A stretch of DNA of 64,000 nt from Cognatishimia sp. WU-CL00825 (GCF_040364665.1 NZ_BAABWX010000001.1:186001-250000), one strand, 5' to 3'; counted from the first letter of the stretch, positions 42,925 to 53,679 are shown. Program-made: numbers and translations. The notes: generated by a model not told the origin, from the letters alone.

Positions 42925-44178
42925 ATGTCAGATATGACCGACCAAAAGCCAAACGGTCTTGCAGCTTATGTCACCGTCACAGCGGCCTATTGGGCCTTTA
43001 TGTTGACCGACGGGGCCCTGCGGATGCTGGTGCTTTTGCACTTTCACACCCTCGGCTTTTCCGCCGTGCAACTGGCCTATCTCTTTTTGCTTTATGAACT
43101 CATGGGCGTCATCACCAACCTGTCCGCCGGCTGGATTGCCGCCCGCTTTGGCCTGACAACCACGCTTTATGCGGGTCTTGCTATTCAAATCGCTGCGCTT
43201 TTGGCACTGGCACAACTCGATCCGGATTGGCCGCTTGCGACCTCTGTCCTCTTTGTGATGTCTGTGCAGGGCCTGTCAGGCATCGCCAAAGACCTGTCCA
43301 AGATGTCGGCCAAATCCGCAGTCAAATTGCTGGCCCCCAAAGGAAACGGCGGCTTGTTTCGCTGGGTCGCCATCCTGACCGGGTCCAAAAACGCGGTCAA
43401 AGGCCTGGGCTTTTTACTTGGCGCGGCTTTGCTGGCCACAGCCGGGTTTCAAACCGCCATCTGGGCCATGGCCGCGGTGCTTGCAGTGATCTTGACGGGC
43501 ACAATGGTTTTCATGCCCTCCGGTCTGCCCCAGGGCAAGAAATCCGTCAAATTCAACCAGGTCTGGTCCAAAGACCGCAATATCAACCGGCTGAGTTTGG
43601 CGCGCATGTTTCTGTTTGGCGCGCGCGACGTTTGGTTTGTGGTCGGAATTCCGATCTATTTTTACGCAGTTTTGTCCGATGGCACGCCGTCAGGCGACCG
43701 CACCGCGTTTTTCACCATCGGCACCTTTATGGCCGTCTGGATTATTCTATATGGGTTTGTGCAAAGCCTCGCGCCAAAAATCCTGAACGCCAGCCAGAAA
43801 TCCACAGTTGAAATCAGCCAGGCCGCCACCCGTTGGGTTGCCATTCTTACACTGATCCCAGCCGCGCTTGCCGCCATTGTGGCGCTAGGTCTGCCAAATC
43901 TTACACCCGTCTTGGTGATGGGCCTGTTGATTTTTGGCTTTGTTTTCGCCGTCAACAGCGCGGTGCACAGCTACTTGATATTGGCTTTCACCAGCGACGA
44001 GCGCGTCACAATGGACGTTGGCTTTTACTATATGTCCAACGCGGCTGGCCGTCTTTTGGGCACGTTTTTGTCGGGTCTAAGCTACCAAGCCGGTGGCCTG
44101 CCGCTGTGTCTGGCCACCGCCGCGATGATGGCAGGCGCATCCACACTCGCCGCCCGGCAGCTTACGCGCCAAGCCTAG
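42925..44178 (+). CDS. arsJ: ArsJ organoarsenical efflux permease (MFS)
   Basis: The 417-residue MFS protein begins MSDMTDQKPNGLAAYVTVTA and has about twelve helices. The first loop LYELMGVITNLSAGWIAARFG and the segment GLSGIAKDLSKMSAKSAVK are typical of ArsJ. It exports 1-arseno-3-phosphoglycerate. I start it at ATG 42925, between gapdh and the hydrophobic region; the longer open frame overlaps gapdh. Its stop overlaps the stop of the convergent BLUF gene. Confidence 0.92.
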   Translation: MSDMTDQKPNGLAAYVTVTAAYWAFMLTDGALRMLVLLHFHTLGFSAVQLAYLFLLYELMGVITNLSAGWIAARFGLTTTLYAGLAIQIAALLALAQLDPDWPLATSVLFVMSVQGLSGIAKDLSKMSAKSAVKLLAPKGNGGLFRWVAILTGSKNAVKGLGFLLGAALLATAGFQTAIWAMAAVLAVILTGTMVFMPSGLPQGKKSVKFNQVWSKDRNINRLSLARMFLFGARDVWFVVGIPIYFYAVLSDGTPSGDRTAFFTIGTFMAVWIILYGFVQSLAPKILNASQKSTVEISQAATRWVAILTLIPAALAAIVALGLPNLTPVLVMGLLIFGFVFAVNSAVHSYLILAFTSDERVTMDVGFYYMSNAAGRLLGTFLSGLSYQAGGLPLCLATAAMMAGASTLAARQLTRQA

Positions 44179-44606
44179 TGCACCCGCAGGGCTTCTTTGA
44201 AGGTTTCCAGAAATCCGGACGTCACCGCATCTTTGTTCAATTGCTGCCCCCTTTGGCCGGTGAATAGATCCCGCAGGTCAACAAAGGCGGTATTTGTGGG
44301 TTTGTTTTCAGCATCCGCCGGTACAAATGCCATGGAATATCTATCAAAAATCCGGTCCGGCACGTCCTCTGCCAGCACCAGCAATACGCTGTGATGCATG
44401 GGGCTTTGGCAAATGCGATCAAAACAGGCATCAACTTTTGCGCGATCCCCTTCCAGAACTTGAATAATCGTATGATCGTGATACGCCGCAACGCCCGTAA
44501 TATTGTCCCGTTCATTGTTGCGGCGCGCCGCGATCATCAGCGCCTCAAGATCGGCGTCTCGCAGGGCACCGCTAGATGTACTCATATAAATCAATCGAAA
44601 AATCAT
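44175..44606 (-). CDS. BLUF-domain blue-light receptor (single domain)
   Basis: The 143-residue protein is a short BLUF protein. It has Tyr7 in FRLIYMSTS, the Asn in NNERDNITGVAAYH, and Gln in IIQVLEGD, which together form the flavin photoswitch. About 45 residues after the domain may be a small C-terminal cap as in PixD-type proteins. No output domain is present, so it would act by protein-protein contact. A perfect FNR box lies 64 bases upstream of the start codon, suggesting oxygen control. Confidence 0.9.
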   Translation of the reverse strand: MIFRLIYMSTSSGALRDADLEALMIAARRNNERDNITGVAAYHDHTIIQVLEGDRAKVDACFDRICQSPMHHSVLLVLAEDVPDRIFDRYSMAFVPADAENKPTNTAFVDLRDLFTGQRGQQLNKDAVTSGFLETFKEALRVH

Positions 44607-44974
44607 GCTGTCGCCTCAATGGGTTTTAATAATCCGCGACGAAGTCTTAACATGAGACTTGCACATAGCATTGATCAAGATCAATTTTGGGCTGAATGCA
44701 GCACCCAAAAACCCCGTTAGAGGCGAATGCGCCCAACTCTAGATGCCACAACCATTCTGCGCCCGTCGCGGGTCTGGGCTTTAACCCGGCGCAGGCCGCG
44801 ACCCAGCCACGCGACAGACCCAACACGCTGCAAGATCACCGGCACCCAAAGCGTCGCTTTTCGGCCCCTCTGACCATGGATAACGCGTATTCGTTAAAAA
44901 TCTTTCACCAAGCTGGCTTGATCAAACGCAGTGTTGCTTGACTGTTGCGTGTTTCCCCGTAATACGCTGACGTT
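44607..44974. other. Divergent region between the BLUF gene and lepA
   Basis: This 368-bp stretch holds the BLUF promoter with an FNR box at 44671-44684 and the leader of lepA. On the minus strand there is a short Arg-rich frame without an ATG (44717-44845, 42 codons from GTG). I do not accept it as a gene because it has no ribosome-binding site. Nothing else was recognised. Confidence 0.5.
44671..44684. promoter_or_regulatory. FNR/FnrL-type box upstream of the BLUF gene
   Basis: TTGATCAAGATCAA matches the FNR consensus TTGAT-N4-ATCAA perfectly. Its centre is about 71 bp before the BLUF start codon. If it acts as a class II site at -41.5, the transcript would have a leader of about 30 bases. 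Rhodobacterales have FnrL and Dnr proteins that use this site. Confidence 0.7.
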
Positions 44975-46789
<1,815 letters not shown>

Positions 46790-46795
46790 TCGTAG

Positions 46796-46818
46796 GGCGG
46801 GGTTTCACCCCGCCTTTT
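46796..46818 (+). terminator. Rho-independent terminator of lepA
   Basis: GGCGGGG pairs with CCCCGCC across loop TTTCA, followed by TTTT. It lies seven bases after the lepA stop codon. Confidence 0.85.
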
Positions 46819-46899
46819 CTCTGTCAGCAAACGCATCATGTGGTTTGGCGGGCTGGTACATCGTCATGCCTAACGACATGAATTGCCAAGAGCCCCCCG

Positions 46900-46941
46900 A
46901 ATCGTACGATTCAACGCCCGAAACGTACAAATTGTACAATT
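46900..46941. repeat. Triple-GTAC palindromic element, copy 2
   Basis: AATCGTACGATT (46900-46911) and AATTGTACAATT (46930-46941) are perfect 12-bp palindromes flanking AAACGTACAA (46921-46930). The GTAC cores are 21 and 9 bp apart, exactly as at 16147-16185. The 9-bp spacers are similar (CAACGCCCG here, CAGCCCGCC there). The element overlaps the stop codon of the alpha/beta hydrolase gene and lies after lepA, so it is not in a promoter position. Confidence 0.6.
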
Positions 46942-47701
46942 AACGCTTCATCCAGGCATCGACCGTTGCGATGAATTCTGCGGGCTTTTCGGCATGCAGC
47001 CAGTGACCAGCGCCCGAAATCTTAACGAATGCGGCCTTTGGGAACAAATCGCGGATTTTGGGGCGGTGATCTGGCAGAACGTAATCCGAATTTCCGCCCG
47101 ACAAGAACAGGGTCGGGGCCTGAAACACACCCGTCACATCTTGGGGAAAGCCCATGATTTTGGGCATCTCGGCCTCCAGCACATCCAAATTCAACCGCCA
47201 GGTTTTTGATTTCAAATCAAGCGATTGGGTGAAAAAGCTGCGCAGTGTCGCGTCGTCAACGCCTGCAGCCTCAAGCATGGCCAGTGCGTCAGAGCGTTTC
47301 TCTACCCGGTCCAGATCCACCGCGCGCATGGCGTGGATAAACGGCAGCTGTGTGTGTGTGTAAGCCACTGGCGCGATGTCGGCCACGATCAGGCGGTTCA
47401 CCAGTGCTGAACGCTGTGTGGCCAACAGCATCGCCGCCTTGCCCCCCATCGAATGCCCCATCACATCTGCTGGCCCAATCTGCTGCAAGACCTCGGCCAG
47501 GTCACCTGCAAGGTCATGATAGGAATGGCTATTTTTGTGGGGGCTTTCACCGTGGTTGCGGTTGTCGACGGTAAAAACCTGGCGGTGCTCTGACAGTTTT
47601 TTGGCCACCACTCCCCAATTTCTGGCAGAACCATAAAGCCCGTGCACAATCAGCAAAGGTAAACGGTCGGTCGGGGTGCCATGAGAGATCATATTCAACA
47701 T
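46940..47701 (-). CDS. Alpha/beta hydrolase (YbfF-like esterase)
   Basis: The 253-residue protein has the alpha/beta-hydrolase oxyanion segment LLIVHGLYGSARNW, the nucleophile Ser84 in MGHSMGGKAAM, an acidic residue near LSGGNSDYV, and the His in GAGHWLHAEKP. VDNRNHGESPH is typical of the YbfF group. The natural ester substrate is unknown. Start is ATG 47701 (MLNMISHG) or the ATG nine bases downstream. Its stop overlaps the GTAC element. Confidence 0.88.
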   Translation of the reverse strand: MLNMISHGTPTDRLPLLIVHGLYGSARNWGVVAKKLSEHRQVFTVDNRNHGESPHKNSHSYHDLAGDLAEVLQQIGPADVMGHSMGGKAAMLLATQRSALVNRLIVADIAPVAYTHTQLPFIHAMRAVDLDRVEKRSDALAMLEAAGVDDATLRSFFTQSLDLKSKTWRLNLDVLEAEMPKIMGFPQDVTGVFQAPTLFLSGGNSDYVLPDHRPKIRDLFPKAAFVKISGAGHWLHAEKPAEFIATVDAWMKR

Positions 47702-47774
47702 GCGGCTTTGATAGCACATCGACCCTATTGAGCAAGCGCAGCATCGTGATAGAATGTCGCGGGGGAATAGCTAA

Positions 47775-48149
47775 GTGATTGCGCATAATGAATTAAATTC
47801 GGATCTGAAAAAGATTCAGCGGCTGATACACCGCAAGTTTGGCATCGATTCCGATGACTTGCCCAAGGCAATGCGCAAAATCGGCAGGCGCTTGCCAAAA
47901 TCGGCGCATAAAAACGCTAAAATTCTACACACTTCGCTGCAAAAAACAGCACATCCCAAGCTGATCATGCAGGTCAATCAGGTTGAAACACTGACCGCTG
48001 TCGAGGCGCTGTTAACCACGTTGCAAGCCTATGATCCCAAAGAGCGTCGCTGGGGGCTGATCCTGAACACGCTGGCCAGCATGGCATTTAACCTATTGTT
48101 GGTGTTCGGAATTTTTGTCGTGGTGCTGGTGTGGCGGGGCTACCTTTAG
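47775..48149 (+). CDS. Hypothetical tail-anchored membrane protein
   Basis: The 124-residue protein starts at GTG 47775. Its N-terminal part is very basic and helical (IQRLIHRKFGI, MRKIGRRLPKSAHKNAK). One transmembrane helix lies at about 99-119 (LASMAFNLLLVFGIFVVVLVW), followed by a four-residue tail. It therefore looks tail-anchored with a cytoplasmic basic domain. I do not recognise a family. It is divergent from the hydrolase and convergent with the DUF817 gene. Confidence 0.65.
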   Translation: MIAHNELNSDLKKIQRLIHRKFGIDSDDLPKAMRKIGRRLPKSAHKNAKILHTSLQKTAHPKLIMQVNQVETLTAVEALLTTLQAYDPKERRWGLILNTLASMAFNLLLVFGIFVVVLVWRGYL

Positions 48150-48154
48150 GCAGG

Positions 48155-48994
48155 TCAAACCGGTTCTGCAGCCCGGCGCTGCATGACGTCGCGGGTGACA
48201 AGTGTTACCGATACAAAGCTGACATATAGCAACAGATACCACGAGCCGAGTTTTGCTAGGCTGACCCATTGGTCTGGCGTTTGGCCACGGTACAGCCATG
48301 TCGCGGAAATTGTACCAACGTTTTCTGCTAACCACATGAAAAGACTAGACAACAATGCGGCCGCTGGCAGGGGCCATCCGTAAAACTTCTGCCCGATCCG
48401 AAACAAAATCCGGGTGCGGAAAAACACCAGAAGCGTTGCGACAAACAAGATCCAGCGCAGGTCAGGCAGAAAATGATGTGTGAAAAAGTTTATGTAAATC
48501 GCGCTGGCCAAAAGCAACGTCATCCAAAACGGTGGATACTGGGTGAACCGCATATCAAATAATCGAATGACACGTGCAAGATAGCTGCCGACAGACGCAT
48601 ACATGAACCCGGAAAAAAGCGGCACATTCAACAACTTAAGATATCCCTCCTCGGGATAGTGCCAGCTGCCCGCGTTGACTTTGAACACTTCCATCACGGT
48701 AGCGATCAGATGGAATAACAAGATCACCTTGGCCTCTTGGAAGGTTTCCAGCTTGAAAACCAACATGATGATTTGCCAGCCAACAGCCCAAATAACCAAT
48801 GCGTCATACCGCGCAACTGCCCAATCTGCTTGCCAGATTTGGCTGCTGAAATAGATGCCAAACAGCAATATGATAGAATAGATACTGGCCCAGGCCTGTT
48901 TGATCCAAAAGACAATGAATTCCATCAATGCCGCCGGTAGGTGGGCGCGCATCCAGTCGCCAATGCGGCGTTCTATGTCTTGGGTCGTGGTCAT
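48155..48994 (-). CDS. DUF817 integral membrane protein
   Basis: The 279-residue protein has about seven or eight hydrophobic segments and the DUF817 features VFKVNAGSWHYPEEGYLKL and VPLFSGFMYASVGSYLAR. The conserved His, Glu and aromatic residues near the membrane suggest an enzyme or transporter, but function is unknown. It stands alone, with 137 bases to the glyA end. Confidence 0.82.
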   Translation of the reverse strand: MTTTQDIERRIGDWMRAHLPAALMEFIVFWIKQAWASIYSIILLFGIYFSSQIWQADWAVARYDALVIWAVGWQIIMLVFKLETFQEAKVILLFHLIATVMEVFKVNAGSWHYPEEGYLKLLNVPLFSGFMYASVGSYLARVIRLFDMRFTQYPPFWMTLLLASAIYINFFTHHFLPDLRWILFVATLLVFFRTRILFRIGQKFYGWPLPAAALLSSLFMWLAENVGTISATWLYRGQTPDQWVSLAKLGSWYLLLYVSFVSVTLVTRDVMQRRAAEPV

Positions 48995-49090
48995 GTAATC
49001 ACTTGGCCGTCTAAGTCAGGAAATGTCCAGCGGTTCGGCAAAAAAATGCTGAAGCGTCACTGTAAGGTATTGAAAATAATAAATAAATAA

Positions 49091-49110
49091 CGCCGCCCAA
49101 AGGGGCGGCG
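49091..49110 (-). terminator. Rho-independent terminator of glyA
   Basis: CGCCGCCC pairs with GGGCGGCG around loop AAAG. On the minus strand it is followed by the T-rich TTATTTATTTATT. It lies 21 bases after the glyA stop. Confidence 0.85.
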
Positions 49111-49131
49111 CTGTTGTGTAATGTGCCCGGC

Positions 49132-50427
49132 TTACAGGTTAGAGTACAGTGGGAAGCGACCGCAAAGCTCTGCCACTTCCGCTTTGACCTTCGCTTCGAC
49201 CTCGGCGTTGCCCTCTTCGCCATTTGCGGCCAAGCCTTCGACAACTTCGATGATCAAATCGGCGATTTTGCGGAATTCTACTTCGCCAAAGCCGCGGGTT
49301 GTGCCCGCAGGAGTGCCCAAACGAATACCCGATGTGACCATGGGTTTTTCTGGGTCAAACGGAATGCCGTTTTTGTTGGTGGTGATATGGGCACGCCCCA
49401 GGGCCTTTTCGGTTGCATTGCCTTTCACGCCTTTGGGACGCAGGTCAACCAGCATCACATGGGTGTCGGTGCCGCCGGTCACGATGTCCAGGCCGCCTTT
49501 CATCAACTGGTCTGCCAGTGCAACAGCATTGGCACGAACTTGCTTTTGATAGGATTTGAATTCCGGGCGCAGCGCCTCGCCAAAGGCAACTGCCTTGGCT
49601 GCGATCACATGCATCAATGGACCACCTTGAATGCCTGGGAAGATCGCGGAATTGACCTTTTTCGCTATGTCAGGGTTGTTGGTCAGGATCATGCCGCCAC
49701 GTGGGCCGCGCAGGGTTTTATGCGTGGTTGTGGTTGCAATATCAGCATAGGGGAAGGGCGAGGGGTGCTCGCCAGCGGCGACCAGACCAGCAAAATGCGC
49801 CATGTCGACCATCAGATAGGCACCAACGCTGTCGGCAATTTCGCGGAACTTTGCAAAATCAATCTGACGTGGAATGGCAGAGCCACCGGCGATGATCAGT
49901 TTAGGCTGATGTTCGGTTGCCAGCGCTTGCACTTGGTCATAATCAATTAGATTGTCCTGTTGACGCACGCCGTATTGGATGGCGTTGAACCATTTGCCAG
50001 ATTGGTTTGGCGCGGCACCATGGGTCAAATGTCCGCCAGAGGCCAGGTTCATGCCAAGAATGGTGTCGCCTGGTTTGATCAGCGATTGAAAGGCACCTTG
50101 GTTGGCCTGCGACCCTGAATTTGGCTGAACATTGGCAAACTCACAGCCAAACAGTTGCTTGGCCCGGTCAATGGCCAGGTTTTCAGCGACATCCACATAT
50201 TGGCAACCGCCATAATAGCGACGACCTGGATAGCCCTCTGCATATTTGTTTGTCAGAACAGAGCCCTGCGCTTCCATAACGGCCGCAGATACGATGTTTT
50301 CAGAGGCGATCAGTTCGATCTCGTCGCGCTGGCGACCCAGTTCGTCGGTGATCGAGCCGAAAAGCTCTGGGTCACGAGAAGAAAGAGACTCGGTGAAAAA
50401 TCCTGCGTCGCGGGTAGGGGCGTTCAT
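49132..50427 (-). CDS. glyA: Serine hydroxymethyltransferase GlyA
   Basis: GlyA interconverts serine and glycine with transfer of a one-carbon unit to tetrahydrofolate, PLP-dependent. The 431-residue protein has [32 protein letters not shown], and the PLP Lys in [15 protein letters not shown] start at ATG 50427 ([11 protein letters not shown]); the frame upstream covers the promoter. A palindrome GTTTCCT-AA-AGGAAAC lies 33 bases upstream. It is divergent from nadK. Confidence 0.96.
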   Translation of the reverse strand: MNAPTRDAGFFTESLSSRDPELFGSITDELGRQRDEIELIASENIVSAAVMEAQGSVLTNKYAEGYPGRRYYGGCQYVDVAENLAIDRAKQLFGCEFANVQPNSGSQANQGAFQSLIKPGDTILGMNLASGGHLTHGAAPNQSGKWFNAIQYGVRQQDNLIDYDQVQALATEHQPKLIIAGGSAIPRQIDFAKFREIADSVGAYLMVDMAHFAGLVAAGEHPSPFPYADIATTTTHKTLRGPRGGMILTNNPDIAKKVNSAIFPGIQGGPLMHVIAAKAVAFGEALRPEFKSYQKQVRANAVALADQLMKGGLDIVTGGTDTHVMLVDLRPKGVKGNATEKALGRAHITTNKNGIPFDPEKPMVTSGIRLGTPAGTTRGFGEVEFRKIADLIIEVVEGLAANGEEGNAEVEAKVKAEVAELCGRFPLYSNL

Positions 50428-50459
50428 TTGCTGTGCTCCAGAAGTGAGTGAATTTGCGT

Positions 50460-50475
50460 GTTTCCTAAAGGAAAC
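50460..50475. promoter_or_regulatory. Palindrome in the glyA/nadK divergent region
   Basis: GTTTCCT-AA-AGGAAAC is a perfect 7-bp inverted repeat with a 2-bp spacer, located 33 bp before glyA. Further GGAAACAGGAAACAG repeats stand close to the nadK start. It may be an operator for one-carbon control. The regulator is unknown. Confidence 0.4.
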
Positions 50476-50605
50476 TTTTTCAAATTGGAAGATCATAAAC
50501 GACATCCTTTGGCAAAACATGGTCAGAAGTCTGGCGTGTCAGATAAACTTGTGTTTCTTTCGGAACCACATGTCGGCCTTTGGAAACAGGAAACAGTAAA
50601 AACCC

Positions 50606-51367
50606 ATGATGGAAAGAATCGCTTTTCTGGCGTCTGATGCCCCAACAGCCCAAACCGCGCGCGCTGCCTTGATTGGTCGCTACGGCGATATTGCGCCCCA
50701 AAAGGCCAAAGTCATTGTCGCTTTGGGCGGGGATGGCTTTATGCTGCAAACCCTGCATGGCACCCAGGAACTGGGCCTGCCTGTCTATGGGATGAACCGT
50801 GGCACGGTTGGCTTTTTAATGAATGAGTATAATGAAAGCGATTTGCTGGATCGCCTCGCCGATGCCGAAGAGGAAGTGATCAATCCGCTGTCGATGAACG
50901 CCACCTGTGCCAACGGGAAAAATCACAAAGCGCTGGCGATCAACGAAGTCTCGATGCTGCGTCAGGGGCCTCAGGCTGCCAAGCTGCGTATTTGGATCGA
51001 CGGGCGGCTGCGCATGGATGAATTGGTTTGCGACGGGGCCTTATTGTCGACCCCGGCAGGGTCCACAGCCTATAACTATTCCGCGCATGGGCCGATCCTG
51101 CCAATTGGGTCAGATGTCCTGGCTTTGACCGCCATCGCGCCATTTCGCCCACGGCGTTGGCGCGGTGCATTGGTGCAAAAACAATCGCTGGTGCGGGTCG
51201 AAGTCATGAACCCTGAAAAACGCCCTGTAATGGCGGATGCCGACAGTCGTTCGGTGCGCGATGTGGTCAGCGTGGAAATCCGCTCGGACCCCTCTGTGCA
51301 GCATCGCATCTTGTTTGATCCGGGCCATGGCCTAGAAGAACGCTTAATTCGCGAACAGTTTGTGTAA
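50606..51367 (+). CDS. nadK: NAD kinase
   Basis: NadK phosphorylates NAD to NADP. The 253-residue protein is of the short alphaproteobacterial type and has the GGDGFMLQTLH motif with the catalytic Asp, NEVSMLR, and DGALLSTPAGSTAYNYSAHG, the second signature. A bidirectional terminator lies directly after its stop. Confidence 0.95.
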   Translation: MMERIAFLASDAPTAQTARAALIGRYGDIAPQKAKVIVALGGDGFMLQTLHGTQELGLPVYGMNRGTVGFLMNEYNESDLLDRLADAEEEVINPLSMNATCANGKNHKALAINEVSMLRQGPQAAKLRIWIDGRLRMDELVCDGALLSTPAGSTAYNYSAHGPILPIGSDVLALTAIAPFRPRRWRGALVQKQSLVRVEVMNPEKRPVMADADSRSVRDVVSVEIRSDPSVQHRILFDPGHGLEERLIREQFV

Positions 51368-51370
51368 CGA

Positions 51371-51398
51371 AAAACGGGCGCTAAAAAGCGCCCGTTTT
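51371..51398. terminator. Bidirectional terminator between nadK and cspA
   Basis: AAAACGGGCGCT pairs perfectly with AGCGCCCGTTTT around loop AAAA. It has T-tracts on either strand and serves the convergent nadK and cold-shock genes. Confidence 0.9.
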
Positions 51399-51421
51399 CC
51401 AATTCACTGCAACAAGAGGGC

Positions 51422-51628
51422 TTACGCCAGCTCGATGTTACCTGCAGATTCGCGACCGTCGCGACCAGCTTCCAGATCGTAAGTTACTTTCTGGTTGTCG
51501 TTCAGGCCTTCAAGACCTGCGTTCTGAACGGCGCGGATGTGTACAAATACATCTTTGCCGCCATCTTCTGGTGCAATAAAGCCGTAGCCTTTGTCGGAAT
51601 TAAACCATTTTACGGTGCCTGAAGCCAT
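51422..51628 (-). CDS. cspA: Cold-shock protein (CspA family)
   Basis: A 68-residue single CSD protein starting MASGTVKWFNSDKGYGFIAP, with RNP1 KGYGFI and RNP2 VFVHI. It binds single-stranded nucleic acid as an RNA chaperone. ATG 51628 is the natural start; the frame runs to 51670 with no support. The 158 bases upstream may hold a long cold-shock leader, but no specific element was identified. Confidence 0.94.
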   Translation of the reverse strand: MASGTVKWFNSDKGYGFIAPEDGGKDVFVHIRAVQNAGLEGLNDNQKVTYDLEAGRDGRESAGNIELA

Positions 51629-51786
51629 GTCCGTATCTCCAATTTTGTGGCTCGCCGCATCATGCAGCAAGTCCTAGGGCGTCTGTGCAGAATCGAATGC
51701 GTGGTCGCCATAGGCAGAGACAGGTAAACGATAGAAGGCACGTCGTGCGTGGTCCATTTGCCATGGGCCAAAAGCTTTGTAAAGGA

Positions 51787-53679
51787 TTATGAGCCGCCGT
51801 AGCCGATAGAATTTAGGGCGATGGTAATTTCGTCCAAAATCGCCGGATCATCAATGGTTGCAGGCATTTTCCAGTCTTTTCCATCTGCAATTGCCACCAT
51901 TGTTCCGCGCAAAATCTTGCCAGAGCGCGTCTTGGGCAAGCGATCAACTACCACGGCCTGTTTAAAGGCTGCAACGGGTCCAATCTGCTCGCGCACGCGC
52001 TTCACAACTTCAGAAATCACTTCAGCCGGCTCACGATCAACACCTGCATTCAGGCACAGAAAGCCCACCGGAGATTGCCCTTTTAAGGCATCAGACACCC
52101 CGATAACCGCACATTCGGCCACATCTTTGTGGCCCGCCAAAACTTCTTCCATCGCGCCGGTCGACAGGCGGTGACCTGCAACATTGATCACGTCATCAGT
52201 GCGGGCCATGATATAAAGATAGCCGTCTGTATCCTTCATGCCCGCATCCCCGGTCTCATAATATCCCGGAAAATTTGTCAGATAGGAACTGCGAAACCGA
52301 TCTTCGGCATGCCAGAGGTTGGGTAAGGTCCCAGGCGGCAAAGGCAGTTTGATAGCAATAGCACCAAGCTCTCCATCCGCCACCGGGTGGCCTGCATCAT
52401 CCAGAATGTCGACGTCATAACCCGGCATCGGCACCGCGGGCGATCCAAGTTTCACGGGCAGCGCTTCGATGCCCAGCGGGTTTGCAGCAATGGCCCAGCC
52501 AGTTTCGGTTTGCCACCAGTGGTCAATCACCGGCACATCAAGATGATCCTGCGCCCAGGTGATGGTGTCAGGATCTGCGCGTTCGCCAGCCAGATACACT
52601 TGTTTGAGGCAACTCAGATCATAATCTTTGATCAACTGGCCTTCGGGGTCCTCGCGTTTGACAGCACGAAACGCAGTGGGGGCCGTAAAGAACGAGGTGA
52701 CATTATGCTCGGATATCACCCGCCAAAAGGTGCCGGCATCGGGCGTGCCAACGGGTTTGCCCTCAAACACCACCGTGGTGTTGCCATGAATAAGCGGCCC
52801 ATAACAAATATAGGAATGGCCAACGACCCAGCCTACATCCGAAGCGGCCCAAAACACGTCGCCTGGCTTAACGTTATAGATCGCCTCCATTGTCCAATTC
52901 AAAGCCACCAATTGCCCGGCGGTGTGACGAATGACCCCCTTGGGCTGGCCGGTGGTGCCTGACGTATACAATATATAAGCAGGGTGGTTGCCCGCGACAG
53001 GCACGCAGTCTGTTGGCGCTGAAGCCGCAACCAATTGCGCCCAATCTACATCGCGCCCGGCGATCATTGGGGCAACCTCTTGCGAGCGTTGCAAAATAAC
53101 GCAAAAATCCGGCTTGTGACTTGCCATTTCGATGGCACCGTCCAACAGGGGTTTGTATTTTATCACCCGTCCAGGCTCTAATCCGCAAGACGCTGCGATG
53201 ATGGCTTTTGGCTGAGCGTCGTCAATCCGCACGGCCAACTCATTGGCGGCAAATCCACCAAAGACCACCGAATGCACTGCGCCAATACGGGCACAGGCCA
53301 ACATTGCTTCCAATGCTTGCGGCACCATGGGCATGTAAATCAGAACGCGGTCGCCCTTTTCTACACCTTGGGCTTTCAACCCCCCAGCCAAGCGCGCCAC
53401 GCTGTCTTGCAATTCTGCAAAGCTGATCCTGCGCTGACTGTCAGTCATCGGGCTGTCATAGATAATGGCGATTTCTGCGCCTTTGCCAGCGGCGACATGT
53501 CGGTCCACAGCGTTCCAGCAGGTATTGACCTGCGCATCTGCAAACCATTCGTATAAATCTTCGCCCGTTTGCGACAATGCTTTGCTGGGGGCTTGATCCC
53601 AGTCAATCGCTTGCGCGGCCTGCATCCAAAACCCCTCGGGGTCCTGTTTCCACTGGGCATAAACCTCTTGATACGACAT
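51787..53679 (-). CDS. prpE: Propionyl-CoA synthetase PrpE (acetyl-CoA synthetase-like)
   Basis: The 630-residue acyl-CoA ligase starts MSYQEVYAQWKQDPEGFWMQ and has the AMP-binding P-loop YILYTSGTTGQPKGV, TETGWAI, and the C-terminal catalytic Lys in PKTRSGKILRG. Length and N-terminus fit PrpE rather than Acs. It would activate propionate (and probably acetate) to the CoA ester in the cytoplasm. The repeated TTTGCAAA-like sites in its promoter region support propionyl-CoA-linked regulation. Confidence 0.88.
   Translation of the reverse strand: MSYQEVYAQWKQDPEGFWMQAAQAIDWDQAPSKALSQTGEDLYEWFADAQVNTCWNAVDRHVAAGKGAEIAIIYDSPMTDSQRRISFAELQDSVARLAGGLKAQGVEKGDRVLIYMPMVPQALEAMLACARIGAVHSVVFGGFAANELAVRIDDAQPKAIIAASCGLEPGRVIKYKPLLDGAIEMASHKPDFCVILQRSQEVAPMIAGRDVDWAQLVAASAPTDCVPVAGNHPAYILYTSGTTGQPKGVIRHTAGQLVALNWTMEAIYNVKPGDVFWAASDVGWVVGHSYICYGPLIHGNTTVVFEGKPVGTPDAGTFWRVISEHNVTSFFTAPTAFRAVKREDPEGQLIKDYDLSCLKQVYLAGERADPDTITWAQDHLDVPVIDHWWQTETGWAIAANPLGIEALPVKLGSPAVPMPGYDVDILDDAGHPVADGELGAIAIKLPLPPGTLPNLWHAEDRFRSSYLTNFPGYYETGDAGMKDTDGYLYIMARTDDVINVAGHRLSTGAMEEVLAGHKDVAECAVIGVSDALKGQSPVGFLCLNAGVDREPAEVISEVVKRVREQIGPVAAFKQAVVVDRLPKTRSGKILRGTMVAIADGKDWKMPATIDDPAILDEITIALNSIGYGGS

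Noticed and set aside
44717..44845. Minus-strand 42-codon Arg-rich frame between the FNR box and lepA
   Set aside because: It has no ATG, only GTG without a Shine-Dalgarno, and reads like GC-rich chance coding or a decayed gene end. Not enough to call a gene.
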